Below are positions 1-9,051 of a stretch of DNA of 64,000 nucleotides, in pieces. The position numbers and the translations under genes were made by a program. The DNA comes from Nitrospirota bacterium. Its GTDB lineage: Bacteria > Nitrospirota_A > Leptospirillia > Leptospirillales > Leptospirillaceae. Under the pieces are notes generated by a model that was not told the DNA's origin, searched no databases, and saw only the letters and a program-made list of their open reading frames with translations. The first letter of the stretch is position 1; every line of letters begins with the position of its first letter. The stretch is from positions 1-64,000 of the forward strand of contig JAKBTR010000050.1 of the NCBI GenBank assembly GCA_021844275.1. The letters run 5' to 3'.

Positions 1-750
1 CTTGCCGACAGCGAAAAGCGTCCGGATCTTTTGCGGGCCGTCCGCCAGTTCGAAGACGCCGACCTCCCCGAACCGGCCAAAGGCGTCCTGTTCCGGATCC
101 TGGCCCGGGATTCGAAGAGGAACCGGATGGACGATCTGGAGCATCTATTCGCCCTGTATGAGGAATCCCCCCGAAAAACGGGGCTTGGACACCTGGCACG
201 CATCGTCCGGCGGTATCCCGAACATTTCGGCTCCAAAAACCTCCTGATCGCCCAGACATTCGTCTGGGAAAAACGCGTCCGGGCCGCAGGGCACACCGTC
301 GACGCCCTGGTCCGGGCCTATCCCGCCAACCGGGCAATTCTGTTCAGGGCCTCCCGGTGGTTCGCCGATCTCGACCGGCCGGACCTCGCCCTTCGCTATG
401 ACTGGAAAGCCTACCGGATGAACCCGTCCGATCCCGCCGGCATCCTCGATCTGACCCGACACCTTCAATGGACGGGAAAGACCGCTGCCCTCCCGAAGCT
501 CTGGCGCCGCCTCCTGAAGGTCGAGCCGGACAACAGGCGGGCACTGACCGCTCTGGGTGACGATCTGTACGACAGGGGCGACTATGCTCAGGCACTCGTC
601 TATTACCGGAAGATTTTCCGGTCGGGCCAGGCCGGGCACCGGGTGCTTTTCCGGATCGCCGAATCCTACGACCGACTGGGCAACCGGAAGCAGGCGTTCC
701 GGTTCTATCGCCGGACACGTGCGGTCCTGTCCTCCTCCGGGAGACCCTGA
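1..750 (+). CDS. TPR-repeat protein, PelB-like periplasmic part (5' end outside window)
   Basis: The reading frame is open from base 1, so the N-terminus lies upstream of the window. The visible ~249 residues are helical tetratricopeptide-like repeats, for example around the alternating A/Y/L pattern of GDDLYDRGDYAQALVYYRKI near residue 185, with no membrane segment or barrel. It ends 4 bases before the next gene, which carries its own signal peptide, TPRs and an outer-membrane barrel. In Pseudomonas PelB, one long chain holds a membrane anchor, many TPRs and the barrel, so this could be a separate TPR half of PelB or simply another TPR scaffold. Its place at the head of pelC-pelG supports a role in Pel export across the periplasm; the exact name is inferred. 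Confidence 0.6.
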   Translation, partial: LADSEKRPDLLRAVRQFEDADLPEPAKGVLFRILARDSKRNRMDDLEHLFALYEESPRKTGLGHLARIVRRYPEHFGSKNLLIAQTFVWEKRVRAAGHTVDALVRAYPANRAILFRASRWFADLDRPDLALRYDWKAYRMNPSDPAGILDLTRHLQWTGKTAALPKLWRRLLKVEPDNRRALTALGDDLYDRGDYAQALVYYRKIFRSGQAGHRVLFRIAESYDRLGNRKQAFRFYRRTRAVLSSSGRP

Positions 751-754
751 CAGC

Positions 755-2179
755 ATGACCCGGGGACGCACTCTCCGACAGGGGGCGGCCGGCCTGCTCC
801 TGCTCCTTGGCCTGACCGCCGGATCCCTTGCGGCCTCACCCCTTCCCGGGACCTCCGTTCCTTCGTCCGTCGACGCACAGAAAATGCGGGAAGAGATCCA
901 GATCGACCGGAAGCTGGGGGATCTCCGGCGCGCCTTCGCCCTGGCGGAAGAGTACCTGCGGGAACACCCCGGCGATCCGCGGGGATATCTTCTGAGCGCC
1001 CGTGTCTCCCAGGCGGCGGGAAAAACCGGCGACGCCCTCCGGATCCTCGACCGGGGACTGGCCCTGTTCCCCAAAAACACCGACCTCCTCTACCGAAAGG
1101 CCATGATTCTCCTCCTTGAGCACAGGATCGGCGAAGCCCGTCGCATCCTGACGGATCTCTACCGGAAGAATCCCGACGATCCCGGCATCCGCTCGGACCT
1201 TCTCCAGACATTCGAAGACAGCGGCCTCCTCCGGACGGATCAGAGTCTTTCGACCAATTTCCTGGCCGGAACGGCGACCCAGCCTCCCCCGCGCCCGTCG
1301 GTCGCCGTTCTTGAAAGCCTCTCCGAGTGGAGTCTGTCGAGCGACGTCTATTCGCTCCTTTATCCGGGCGGCACCGCTCTGGTCGTCGATACCCGGCTGT
1401 CCACCCCGCTTTACGGACAGAACCGTTTCTTCACCGGACGGACGGAGTATCTGGGATTCTCCCAGTCCGCCGGAAACGGCACCAATGCCTTCACCTACGC
1501 CGGCACCGACTGGACGCTGGGGGAGAGAGCCCATCTTCTGCTGGAAGCCGGAAACACCAGCGTCCGGCCTTCCGCCGGCCTATACGGACGTCTCGACAGC
1601 GAAGAAGGTCCGGTTTCCGTCTCCCTGCAGGGCTTCGGAAACATGGTCTGGGGCGACTTTGGCGAAAGCATCGCCCAGAACGGGGTCGAAAGCGGACTGA
1701 TCGCTCAGGCGTCCTGGCAGATCGCACCCCGCCTGGGGGTGTCCGCGGAGTACTGGTATTTCGACTACGCCCTCCAGAACGGTACGCTTCCCTACGGGAA
1801 CCTGCACAACACGGAAGGGATGTTCGACCTGAACCTGACGCGCCTGCCCCATATCGACCTGGTCGGCGGATACGATTCCTGGACCGTCCTGTCCCCTCCC
1901 GTCGTTGCGTCCAGGGTTCCCATCCTGTTGAAACAGCGGTATTTTATGATGGGATTTTCCTGGGAAAAGCACTACGAATCCCTCTGGACCCTGACGGCGG
2001 AAGCGGGAGGGTACGAAGACACCTATCTCCACCTGGCCTCCTACGAGGCCTCGGGCGGGATCGCCTATCAGCTGGGATCCCGGTGGCAATTCTTCACCAA
2101 CGCCTATTACTTCAACCAGTCCACGGTCGTGTCCGGCCAGACCGAATCGTACATGGGCGGTTTCCAGTTCTGGTTCTGA
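755..2179 (+). CDS. pelB: PelB-like outer-membrane porin with N-terminal TPRs
   Basis: 474 residues from the ATG at 755. An N-terminal signal peptide (arginine-rich start, hydrophobic run to about residue 28, cleavage near SLAAS) is followed by TPR-like helices (about residues 40-150) and then a long region of alternating aromatic and polar strands that ends in F-Q-F-W-F. A C-terminal phenylalanine is the usual outer-membrane barrel insertion signal. In Pel systems the PelB barrel forms the export pore with the PelC lipoprotein ring, and pelC follows 18 bases downstream. At 474 residues it is much shorter than the ~1190-residue Pseudomonas PelB, so the TPR scaffold seems to be divided between this protein and the preceding gene. 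Function is by architecture and context. Confidence 0.7.
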   Translation: MTRGRTLRQGAAGLLLLLGLTAGSLAASPLPGTSVPSSVDAQKMREEIQIDRKLGDLRRAFALAEEYLREHPGDPRGYLLSARVSQAAGKTGDALRILDRGLALFPKNTDLLYRKAMILLLEHRIGEARRILTDLYRKNPDDPGIRSDLLQTFEDSGLLRTDQSLSTNFLAGTATQPPPRPSVAVLESLSEWSLSSDVYSLLYPGGTALVVDTRLSTPLYGQNRFFTGRTEYLGFSQSAGNGTNAFTYAGTDWTLGERAHLLLEAGNTSVRPSAGLYGRLDSEEGPVSVSLQGFGNMVWGDFGESIAQNGVESGLIAQASWQIAPRLGVSAEYWYFDYALQNGTLPYGNLHNTEGMFDLNLTRLPHIDLVGGYDSWTVLSPPVVASRVPILLKQRYFMMGFSWEKHYESLWTLTAEAGGYEDTYLHLASYEASGGIAYQLGSRWQFFTNAYYFNQSTVVSGQTESYMGGFQFWF

Positions 2180-2197
2180 AGAAAGAAAGGAAGAACG

Positions 2198-2764
2198 ATG
2201 ACAAGAGTGCGATTCCCCCGGCGACGGCCGATGCTGATGCTCCTGATCCTCCTGTTGCTCCCGGTCATGCCGGGATGCGCCTCCTCCGGCGAGGAGTTCG
2301 TCGCCCCCAACACCGACCTGTCGGGACGGAAGGTCGTCGTTCTCCCCTTTTCGAACCTGACGACCACGCCGGACGCCGGGCAAGCGATAACGTCGATCGT
2401 TCTTTCCGACCTTCGGATCCGTCATCCGTTCGTCCTTCTTCCGTTACCGGAGGGCACCCTTTCCCTGCCCGGGAAAGAACGGGCGGACGATTTTCTGTCC
2501 CAGAACCTGAGAAACCGGATCCGGTCGATGACCGGCGCCGACGCCGCGCTTGTCGGCACCGTCACCGAATACGAGTACCGCGCGGGCGGCACGACGCGAC
2601 CCGTCACGGGGTTCTCCTGGTCGCTCCTGTCCTTGCGGACGGGCCGGATCCTCTGGGCCGCCAGCGCCTCCCGGATGGGGTCCTGCTTCTGGAGCTGCCG
2701 CAAGACCCTGTCGTCGCTCGCCCGGGATCTTGTCGACGAAAAAATCCGGGAATTGCCCCATTGA
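2198..2764 (+). CDS. pelC: PelC outer-membrane lipoprotein
   Basis: 188 residues with a polyarginine N-terminus, a strongly hydrophobic leucine run and a lipobox V-M-P-G-C, so C27 is the likely lipidated residue. PelC assembles into a ring on the inner face of the outer membrane and funnels cationic Pel polymer to PelB. The mature part (VVVLPFSNLT near residue 47, then a mixed alpha/beta domain) matches the expected size and fold class of PelC, which is about 172 residues in Pseudomonas. The stop overlaps the TTG start of the next gene. A GGAAG-type ribosome site precedes the ATG. Confidence 0.75.
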   Translation: MTRVRFPRRRPMLMLLILLLLPVMPGCASSGEEFVAPNTDLSGRKVVVLPFSNLTTTPDAGQAITSIVLSDLRIRHPFVLLPLPEGTLSLPGKERADDFLSQNLRNRIRSMTGADAALVGTVTEYEYRAGGTTRPVTGFSWSLLSLRTGRILWAASASRMGSCFWSCRKTLSSLARDLVDEKIRELPH

Positions 2765-3621
2765 GTTCCCGGCCGGAACGGATCGCCGGATTTCTTCTGC
2801 TCGCCGCGCTGGCAGGGTGCGCCGCTCTCCGGCACGGAGGGCCGGAGTCCTCCCTTGCGCCTCCGTCGCGATACGCCATTTACTACGGCCATGCCCCGGT
2901 CTACGAAGCCCTCGACCGGTACGACTGGGTCATCGTGGCCGACGACTTCCCGCCAGAGCGTCTGTCCCGGACACGCTATTTCGCCTATCTGTCCATCGGC
3001 GAAATCGACCGGGACGGTCCCATCCGCACACGCCTGGAGCATCGGGTGGGACACAAGGCCTTCCGGAAGATCCTCCTGGCCAAAAACGACGCATGGAGAT
3101 CCTGGGTCGCGGACATCCGCAACCCCGCCTTCCGGAAAATCCTCCTGGAGCAGGCGGACCGGGACCGACAGAACGGCTACCGGGGTCTTTTTCTCGACAC
3201 CCTCGATTCCCCGCTCGCCTACGAGACGGACCATCCCGTCTCGGGAAAAGGCCTCGCCCGGGCGATCGTCACGTTCATCCGGGAGCTCCGGCGACGCCAT
3301 CCCCGGACCCCCCTCGTCGTGAACCGGGGATTCGCCGTGCTTCCCCGGATTGCCCGGGACGTGTCCGGCGTGCTGTTTGAAGACTTCTGTTCCATGTATG
3401 ACGAAACCCGCCGCCGGTACGTCTTCGTTCCGGCGGACACGCGAAACCGGGAGATGGCGAAGGTCCGGGACGCACGAAGGGAGAATCCTTCCCTGGTCGT
3501 CCTGGCGCTGGACTACGGCTTCCGGAGGGACATCCATCGACGGGAGCGGTGTGCCGACATGGCCCGCGAGAAGGGGTTCGTGCCCTACTTCGCCGTCCGG
3601 AATCTCGATACGGTTCCCTGA
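2761..3621 (+). CDS. pelA: PelA-type hydrolase (GH114 endo-alpha-1,4-polygalactosaminidase), lipoprotein
   Basis: 286 residues. The TTG at 2761 overlaps the pelC stop and gives a clean lipoprotein signal with lipobox A-L-A-G-C (C20). The mature chain is a GH114-like TIM barrel: YAIYYG, then a DDF, the YLSIGEID strand, GLFLDTLDS carrying an acidic residue, VVNRGF and LALDYG. This domain cleaves partially deacetylated Pel galactosaminoglycan. Pseudomonas PelA is about 950 residues and also holds a polysaccharide deacetylase; here the chain stops after the hydrolase domain. No deacetylase gene is visible in the window, so that activity would have to come from upstream or elsewhere. It sits between pelC and pelD. 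Confidence 0.75.
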   Translation: MSSRPERIAGFLLLAALAGCAALRHGGPESSLAPPSRYAIYYGHAPVYEALDRYDWVIVADDFPPERLSRTRYFAYLSIGEIDRDGPIRTRLEHRVGHKAFRKILLAKNDAWRSWVADIRNPAFRKILLEQADRDRQNGYRGLFLDTLDSPLAYETDHPVSGKGLARAIVTFIRELRRRHPRTPLVVNRGFAVLPRIARDVSGVLFEDFCSMYDETRRRYVFVPADTRNREMAKVRDARRENPSLVVLALDYGFRRDIHRRERCADMAREKGFVPYFAVRNLDTVP

Positions 3622-3646
3622 GCGCGCCCCGGGAAAGGAGGACGAT

Positions 3647-5068
3647 CTGTTCGAAATCGGAAAAAGACGGACCTGGTGGTTTCCCCTGGCCGAAGGCGCG
3701 GGAGGACTTCTGCTCCTCGGAGGATTCTTCGGGTGGTATCTGGGGACGGACAGTCTCGTCCACCCGCGATTCCACCCGTTCGAGATCGTCGTATTGCTCG
3801 TGGCGGGACGCTACGGCTTCGTATACGGCACGGCGACGGCCATCATGGCCTTCCTCGCCTATTACGGCGTTCTGCTCTACCGGGACGGGCTTTCAAGCTT
3901 CTTTCCCGAAGAGTTCTCCTTTCTCTGGCCCTCGGTGTTTCTCTTTTCCGGCATGGTGATGGGAGACCTCCGGGACGACGAGCACCGCAAGACCGAAGAC
4001 ACTCGACGACAGCTGGATCTGGAAAGGGAAGGAAACCGCACGAGCGCCGGCCAGATCGAAACGCTCGAAACAGCCCTCCTGGAACTGGAGAAAAGGTTCC
4101 TGCTCCAGCCCGAGACCGTCAGCACTCTCTATGACGTCGCGCGGTCGATCAATCTTGCGGACATGAACAGTCTGGGACACGCTCTCCTCTCGGGGCTCGA
4201 TCGGTTCACGCAAATCGAAACGGCGAGCCTTTACAAAAAGGACGGACATCGCTGGACCCTCTCCGAGTCCCTCGGCGCCTTTCGCCGCCGTACGGAGATC
4301 CCCCTGCAGGAAGGATCCTTCGGCCGGGCCTTGTCCACGGGCAAGCTCGTCATCCTTCAGGATCTTCTGGCGCCCTCCGGCTCCCCGTCGGCAAAGGCCG
4401 AAGACGCGGATGGCATCCCCCCTCCCCTGATCACGGTTCCGATCCGGAACGCCCGTCAGGAGACTCTCTGGATGATCGCCATCGAATCCGTTCCGTTCCT
4501 GCACATCACTCCCGAAACGCTCCGCATGCTGGAGATTGTCGGCGACTGGGCCGGAAACCAGCTGTCTCTCCTGGAGGAACGCGAGGAAACCCGGAAGAAA
4601 CTGCCGGTCGATCCGGTCACCGGACTGTTCCAGAAAGCCTTTTTCCGGGAGAGGGCCCGGGAAGAGCTGCAGAAGGCCCGCCGATACAACCTTCCCCTTT
4701 CGCTGCTCGAAATCCGCTTCATCCCGACGGATCCGTTCGGCCACCTTCTTCTCGGCCGGTCCTACCTCTCCAGCCTCCGGGAGATTCTTCCATTGATCAC
4801 GCGCGATACCGACGTCAAGGGAACGTCCGAAACCGGACGACATCTCTGGCTTCTCCTCACCGTGACGGACGGAGAAGGCGCCCGGATCGTCGGCGAACGC
4901 TTCCAGAAGCTGTATCTCGAGCAAAAGACCGGAAACCCCCTCGAACGGGTCAAAATCGACATGCAGATCGTGTCCTTATCCCCAAGAAGGGAAGGGATCG
5001 GAAACGACGCCGCGTTCCGGTCGTTCGCCGATCGCCTCGCGGCCTTGGGAGACACCGATGAAGCCTAG
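3647..5068 (+). CDS. pelD: PelD, c-di-GMP receptor of Pel synthase
   Basis: 473 residues if translation starts at the CTG at 3647, which lies 5 bases after AAAGGAGG at 3634-3641; no ATG or GTG fits near that site. Four hydrophobic helices (about residues 12-105) are followed by a coiled stretch, a GAF-like domain (about 150-300) and a degenerate GGDEF domain. An R-D-T-D inhibitory-site motif near residue 388 is followed, at the exact spacing of a diguanylate cyclase, by E-T-G-R-H in place of GGDEF. That is the hallmark of PelD, which binds c-di-GMP and activates the PelD-E-F-G complex without making the nucleotide. Length matches Pseudomonas PelD (455). The end overlaps pelE by 11 bases. Confidence 0.85.
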   Translation: MFEIGKRRTWWFPLAEGAGGLLLLGGFFGWYLGTDSLVHPRFHPFEIVVLLVAGRYGFVYGTATAIMAFLAYYGVLLYRDGLSSFFPEEFSFLWPSVFLFSGMVMGDLRDDEHRKTEDTRRQLDLEREGNRTSAGQIETLETALLELEKRFLLQPETVSTLYDVARSINLADMNSLGHALLSGLDRFTQIETASLYKKDGHRWTLSESLGAFRRRTEIPLQEGSFGRALSTGKLVILQDLLAPSGSPSAKAEDADGIPPPLITVPIRNARQETLWMIAIESVPFLHITPETLRMLEIVGDWAGNQLSLLEEREETRKKLPVDPVTGLFQKAFFRERAREELQKARRYNLPLSLLEIRFIPTDPFGHLLLGRSYLSSLREILPLITRDTDVKGTSETGRHLWLLLTVTDGEGARIVGERFQKLYLEQKTGNPLERVKIDMQIVSLSPRREGIGNDAAFRSFADRLAALGDTDEA

Positions 5069-6044
5069 CTCCAACCCCTGGAAACTGGCTCTTCTCGTTG
5101 CCGCGGGAACGGTTCTCCAGCTGGCCGGGGCCGTCGGGATGGTGCGGACCGCTTCCCCCGGGCGTGGATCCCTGCTTCTGGTCGGGACCGGCGCCCTGGT
5201 CTGGGCGGCGGGCCTCTTTCGAAGGACCGATCCCGGATCCCGTCTGCTCCTCCTGCTTCCCTTCGTCTTTCCGGCCGTTGGGCCTGCCCTTTTCTGTGTG
5301 GGGGCGGGCGTGTGGCGTGTGTCCCGCCGCCACGGCGACCTGATCGGGCAGGTGGAGTTCGCGGAATACGACAGTCATCTGGTGCTGCCGGGAGATCATC
5401 TGGAAGGCCGAAGGCTTCTGGAGAGGGTCCGGAACCTCCAGCCCGCCGGGGACATCCTGAAAGGGCAGGACCGGTCCCTCAAGCAATCCGTTATGTCGAT
5501 CCTTATCCAGACGCCTTCGGACAATGTCGTGCATCTTCTTCAGGGAGCCCGAAACGACCCCGACGACGAAATTCGCATGATCGCCTCGACGCTCCTGACC
5601 CGTCTCGAAAAAATCTATATGGAAGCCATCCTCCGGGCAGAGAAAGTCGCCGACGCACAGGAACGGCACCGACAGTCGGCCGAAGCCTGGCTGTCCTACG
5701 CCGATTCGGGGATCCCGGCCGGAACTCTCCGGGACAGGGCGCTCCGGGAAGCCCTCGCTCATGTCGACGGCACCCTCCAGTCCGGAGCTCCCCCGGAAAC
5801 CGCCCTCCTCTCCCGCCTTTTGATGGAGGCGATCCGCGCGAAAAATCATCCCCTGAAAGAGAGCATTCAAAAAGAACTGACCCTGCGTGGAGACCACAGC
5901 TCCTGCCTCCTGGGCGATCTGACCGAACGTTTCGAAAACCGCGATTTCGCCGGATTCGCCCGATTGGTGGAGGAGCATCCGGACAACCGGGTGTCCGGAT
6001 GGTTCCAAAAACTCGTCGCATGGGAGGAAGGACGCAAGACATGA
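5058..6044 (+). CDS. pelE: PelE inner-membrane protein
   Basis: 328 residues, almost the same length as Pseudomonas PelE (329). Two closely spaced hydrophobic helices at the N-terminus (about residues 9-30 and 37-55, plus a shorter hydrophobic run to 85) are followed by a soluble helical-repeat region rich in L-x-x-A patterns. PelE is a membrane scaffold that holds PelD and PelF together in the synthase complex. It overlaps pelD upstream and shares an ATGA with pelF downstream, so the three are probably translationally coupled. The call rests mainly on position between pelD and pelF, length and topology. Confidence 0.75.
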   Translation: MKPSSNPWKLALLVAAGTVLQLAGAVGMVRTASPGRGSLLLVGTGALVWAAGLFRRTDPGSRLLLLLPFVFPAVGPALFCVGAGVWRVSRRHGDLIGQVEFAEYDSHLVLPGDHLEGRRLLERVRNLQPAGDILKGQDRSLKQSVMSILIQTPSDNVVHLLQGARNDPDDEIRMIASTLLTRLEKIYMEAILRAEKVADAQERHRQSAEAWLSYADSGIPAGTLRDRALREALAHVDGTLQSGAPPETALLSRLLMEAIRAKNHPLKESIQKELTLRGDHSSCLLGDLTERFENRDFAGFARLVEEHPDNRVSGWFQKLVAWEEGRKT

Positions 6045-7549
6045 CGAACACCACCGATGCGGCCGACATCTGTCTCATCCTGGAAGGAACCTATCCGTAC
6101 GTGACCGGAGGGGTGTCCTCCTGGACGCACCGGCTGATCACCCACCTGCCGGAATTCCGGTTTCACCTCCTGTGTCTCGTTCCGGATAAAGAACCGCGAC
6201 GCTGGGCGTATCCGAAACCCGAAAACGTCGTGGGACAGACCGATGTCGGACTGTCGACCCTTCCGGCCGACATCCGAACGGCACCCTTCTTCGGTCCGTC
6301 GACTCCCCGGAGCCTCTTCGACGATATCGCCGAGTTTCATCACGCCCTGCTCCGTGGAGACCCGTCGGAGTTTCCCGCGCTGTACCGGAAGTTCACCCAG
6401 GTTCCCGATCCGTCGGCTCTGTTTTTGGACCTTCTGACCAGCCGGTCGTCCTGGAACATCCTGAAGGACCTTTACACCCGTCAGTTCCACGAAGAATCCT
6501 TCCTGGACTTCTTCTGGATGTGGCGCACCACCCACGTCCCGCTCTTCCGGGTCCTCTCCCTCCCGATTCCGGAGGCGGGCGCCTACCATGCCATGTCCAC
6601 CGGGTATGCAGGCATGCTCGGCGTGATGGGCCACCTGTCCCGCCAAAAGCCCTTTCTCCTGACGGAGCACGGCATCTATACCCGGGAACGACGGATCGAG
6701 ATCGCCCTGGCCGAATGGATCGGGACGCAGCGCTTTACGGGAGGAACCATCCGTCCCGTCAGCGAAACGGTGCGCGGATTCTGGATGCGGATCTTCGAAC
6801 AGATCGGCCGGATCGTTTACCACTACGCCGATCCTGTCGTCACCCTCTTCGACGGGAACCGGGACGTCGAAATCCGGGAAGGGGCCGATCCGGAGAAAAT
6901 TCGTATCATTCCGAATGGCATCAGCCCGTCGGAACCCCGCCCGCGGAACCCTCGCCTTCCGGGAGAGGACCGGATCGTCGCCCTTGTCGGCCGCGTGGTT
7001 CCGATCAAGGACGTGAAAACCTTCCTCCAGGCCGCCCACATTGTTGGGGAACAGGAAGCGTCTGTCCGGTTCCTCGTGCTCGGCCCGACCGACCAGGATC
7101 CCGACTATGTCGCCGAATGCCGTGAGCTGGCGGAATCTCTGGATCTCGAAGGTCGTCTCTCCTTCCCCGGAAACGTCGATCTGTCCCGGTACTACCCGGA
7201 CATCGACGTCCTGGTCCTCACGTCGCTTTCGGAGTCCCAGCCCCTGGTGATCATGGAAGCCCAGGCGTCGGGCATCCCGGTCGTGGCTTCGCGCGTGGGC
7301 GCCTGCGAGGAGCTCCTGACCGGAAGGACACCCCCCGACAGGTCCCTGGGGCCATCCGGCATCCTGACGGGAGTCGGGAGTCCCCACGAAACGGCGCTCG
7401 CCATCCTGAAACTTCTGCGGGATCCGCTTCTGGCCGCACGCATGGGAGACACCGGGCGACGGCGGATGGATCTGTTCTACAAGGAGACCGATGTCTTCGA
7501 GGCCTACCGGACCCTCTACAGAGAAAAGCTCGCCCCATGGCCGGCATAG
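6041..7549 (+). CDS. pelF: PelF, GT4 glycosyltransferase of Pel synthesis
   Basis: 502 residues from the ATG at 6041 (overlapping the pelE stop); Pseudomonas PelF has 507. The N-terminus ICLILEGTYPYVTGGVSSW is typical of PelF and of GT-B retaining glycosyltransferases that bind a UDP sugar. The C-terminal half has the GT4 features: the strand VALVGRVVPIKDVKTFLQA, then the E-x7-E motif with E398 and E406 in SESQPLVIMEAQASG. It is cytosolic and polymerises UDP-GalNAc/GlcNAc into Pel, associated with the PelD-PelE-PelG membrane complex. It overlaps pelG by 13 bases. Confidence 0.9.
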   Translation: MTNTTDAADICLILEGTYPYVTGGVSSWTHRLITHLPEFRFHLLCLVPDKEPRRWAYPKPENVVGQTDVGLSTLPADIRTAPFFGPSTPRSLFDDIAEFHHALLRGDPSEFPALYRKFTQVPDPSALFLDLLTSRSSWNILKDLYTRQFHEESFLDFFWMWRTTHVPLFRVLSLPIPEAGAYHAMSTGYAGMLGVMGHLSRQKPFLLTEHGIYTRERRIEIALAEWIGTQRFTGGTIRPVSETVRGFWMRIFEQIGRIVYHYADPVVTLFDGNRDVEIREGADPEKIRIIPNGISPSEPRPRNPRLPGEDRIVALVGRVVPIKDVKTFLQAAHIVGEQEASVRFLVLGPTDQDPDYVAECRELAESLDLEGRLSFPGNVDLSRYYPDIDVLVLTSLSESQPLVIMEAQASGIPVVASRVGACEELLTGRTPPDRSLGPSGILTGVGSPHETALAILKLLRDPLLAARMGDTGRRRMDLFYKETDVFEAYRTLYREKLAPWPA

Positions 7550-8916
7550 GGTTCGCGCTCCGGAAACTTCTCCTCCGGGAGGAGCTGTCGTCCATCCTGA
7601 CGGGCTTCTTTTTGTCGGCGATCGTGGCCGCCGGCCCCTGGATCCTGACCTCCGTCGGCCTCCTCATTATCGGATCGGCCGGCGCCTCCTCTTTCTCGGA
7701 CGCGGAACATTACCTCCGGTTCCGGTCGATCGTGACCTTCCTGTTCGCCGCATCTCTCATCCTGAGTTCTCCTCTCCAGATTCCGATGACCCGCTATCTG
7801 GCCGACCGGTTCTACGCAAAAGACTACACCGGCGTCCGTTCGCTCCTGTTTACCGCACTGGCCCTCGCCTTCTTTCCTTGCCTCGTCCTGGGCGTCGCCG
7901 CCGTCGCCATTCTGCCGCTCGCTCCCCTCGAATCCCTGGCCACGGTCGATCTCTTCCTCGTCCTGACCGCCTTGTGGATCACGACCGCGTTCGTCTCGAC
8001 CCTCCGGGACTACAGTTCGGTTGGTCTGGCCTTCCTTCTGGGCAATGTCGCCAGCATCGCCGGCGTCTACGAGGGAGGACGATACGGAGATCTGGCGGGC
8101 GCGCTGACCGGGTACGCCATCGGCCAGGGCCTCATCCTGGCGATCCTGCTGGCGCGGTTTCTGGTCGAATTCCCCGGCCCTCTCCGGTGGGACCGGGCCG
8201 GGGTCCGCTTTCTCGCCGCCCGATGGGATCTGACAATCCTCGGCCTCTTCCTGAGCCTCGGCATCTGGATCGACAAGATCCTTTACTGGTATGGACCCGG
8301 TTCGGAAAAAGTCGTCGGCTTCATCCGGATGAACAAGAACTACGATATCGGCATGTTCTTCGCCCTGTTGGTCGTGATCCCTACCCTGGCCCTGTTCGTC
8401 GCCTATTTCGAAACGGGATTCTATGAACAGTACCGGTTCTTTTTCGCGGTCATCCATGGCGGATACCCCCTCCGGGAAATCGAACGGGCCAAGGACAGGA
8501 TGTTGCGCTTTCTCCGGCAGGCCCTGTCGTACATGATCAAGATCCAGGGGTCGATCACGCTTCTCGTCCTTCTGAACGCCCACAACATCCTCGCCTTTTT
8601 TCATGCGGACCTCCTGTCCCTTCCCGTGTTCCGAATCGGCTCCATGGGGGCCTTCCTGCAAGTCCTCTTCGTCCTGGAAGCCACCCTCCTCCTCTACCTG
8701 AACCGGGGGGACATCGTCCTGAAACTGGCGTTCGTCCTGTTCGCCTCCAACCTTTTGCTGACCCTTGTCTTCCTGGCGGCAGGCTCCCGGTTCGAGGGGA
8801 TGGGGTACTTTCTCGCCTGCTTCCTCGTTGCCCTCTGGGGGTATCAGGACCTGGACACGGCGTTCCGGGAATTCGAATACACGGTATTCATGCGTCAGCC
8901 CCTCGTCGGAGCATGA
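7537..8916 (+). CDS. pelG: PelG, inner-membrane polysaccharide exporter
   Basis: 459 residues (Pseudomonas PelG 456) with about twelve hydrophobic helices spread over the whole chain, typical of the MATE/MOP flippase superfamily. The N-terminus MAGIGFALRKLL and the internal stretch with WIDKILYWYGPGSEKV near residue 245 are characteristic of PelG. It would move the growing Pel chain made by PelF across the cytoplasmic membrane. It is the last gene of the cluster; beyond it lie about 380 bases with no intact gene. Confidence 0.9.
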   Translation: MAGIGFALRKLLLREELSSILTGFFLSAIVAAGPWILTSVGLLIIGSAGASSFSDAEHYLRFRSIVTFLFAASLILSSPLQIPMTRYLADRFYAKDYTGVRSLLFTALALAFFPCLVLGVAAVAILPLAPLESLATVDLFLVLTALWITTAFVSTLRDYSSVGLAFLLGNVASIAGVYEGGRYGDLAGALTGYAIGQGLILAILLARFLVEFPGPLRWDRAGVRFLAARWDLTILGLFLSLGIWIDKILYWYGPGSEKVVGFIRMNKNYDIGMFFALLVVIPTLALFVAYFETGFYEQYRFFFAVIHGGYPLREIERAKDRMLRFLRQALSYMIKIQGSITLLVLLNAHNILAFFHADLLSLPVFRIGSMGAFLQVLFVLEATLLLYLNRGDIVLKLAFVLFASNLLLTLVFLAAGSRFEGMGYFLACFLVALWGYQDLDTAFREFEYTVFMRQPLVGA

Positions 8917-9018
8917 CGGCGCAAGGTCCGGAGGCGACGGGACGAACACGATGCCCGTGTTCTTTGAAATGGATCTCGTCAGGGAATCTCCGGGAAACGC
9001 GCCCCGGTCACACAAATG

Positions 9019-9051
9019 CCCCCGGAGGGCTGGGATTTCAGCCTCCGGGGG
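9019..9051. terminator. Strong GC-rich hairpin after pelG
   Basis: A perfect 10-bp inverted repeat (CCCCCGGAGG at 9019-9028, CCTCCGGGGG at 9042-9051) with a short loop that can also extend the stem. It lies about 100 bases after the pelG stop. There is no T-run on the + strand and only a weak one on the - strand, so it may block transcription or protect the 3' end of the pel transcript rather than act as a classical intrinsic terminator. Confidence 0.45.

Noticed and set aside
1327..2760. Plus-strand frame joined to the pelA frame
   Set aside because: It is antiphase to the pelB-like and pelC genes, which have better features; the real start is the TTG at 2761 with a lipobox right after it.
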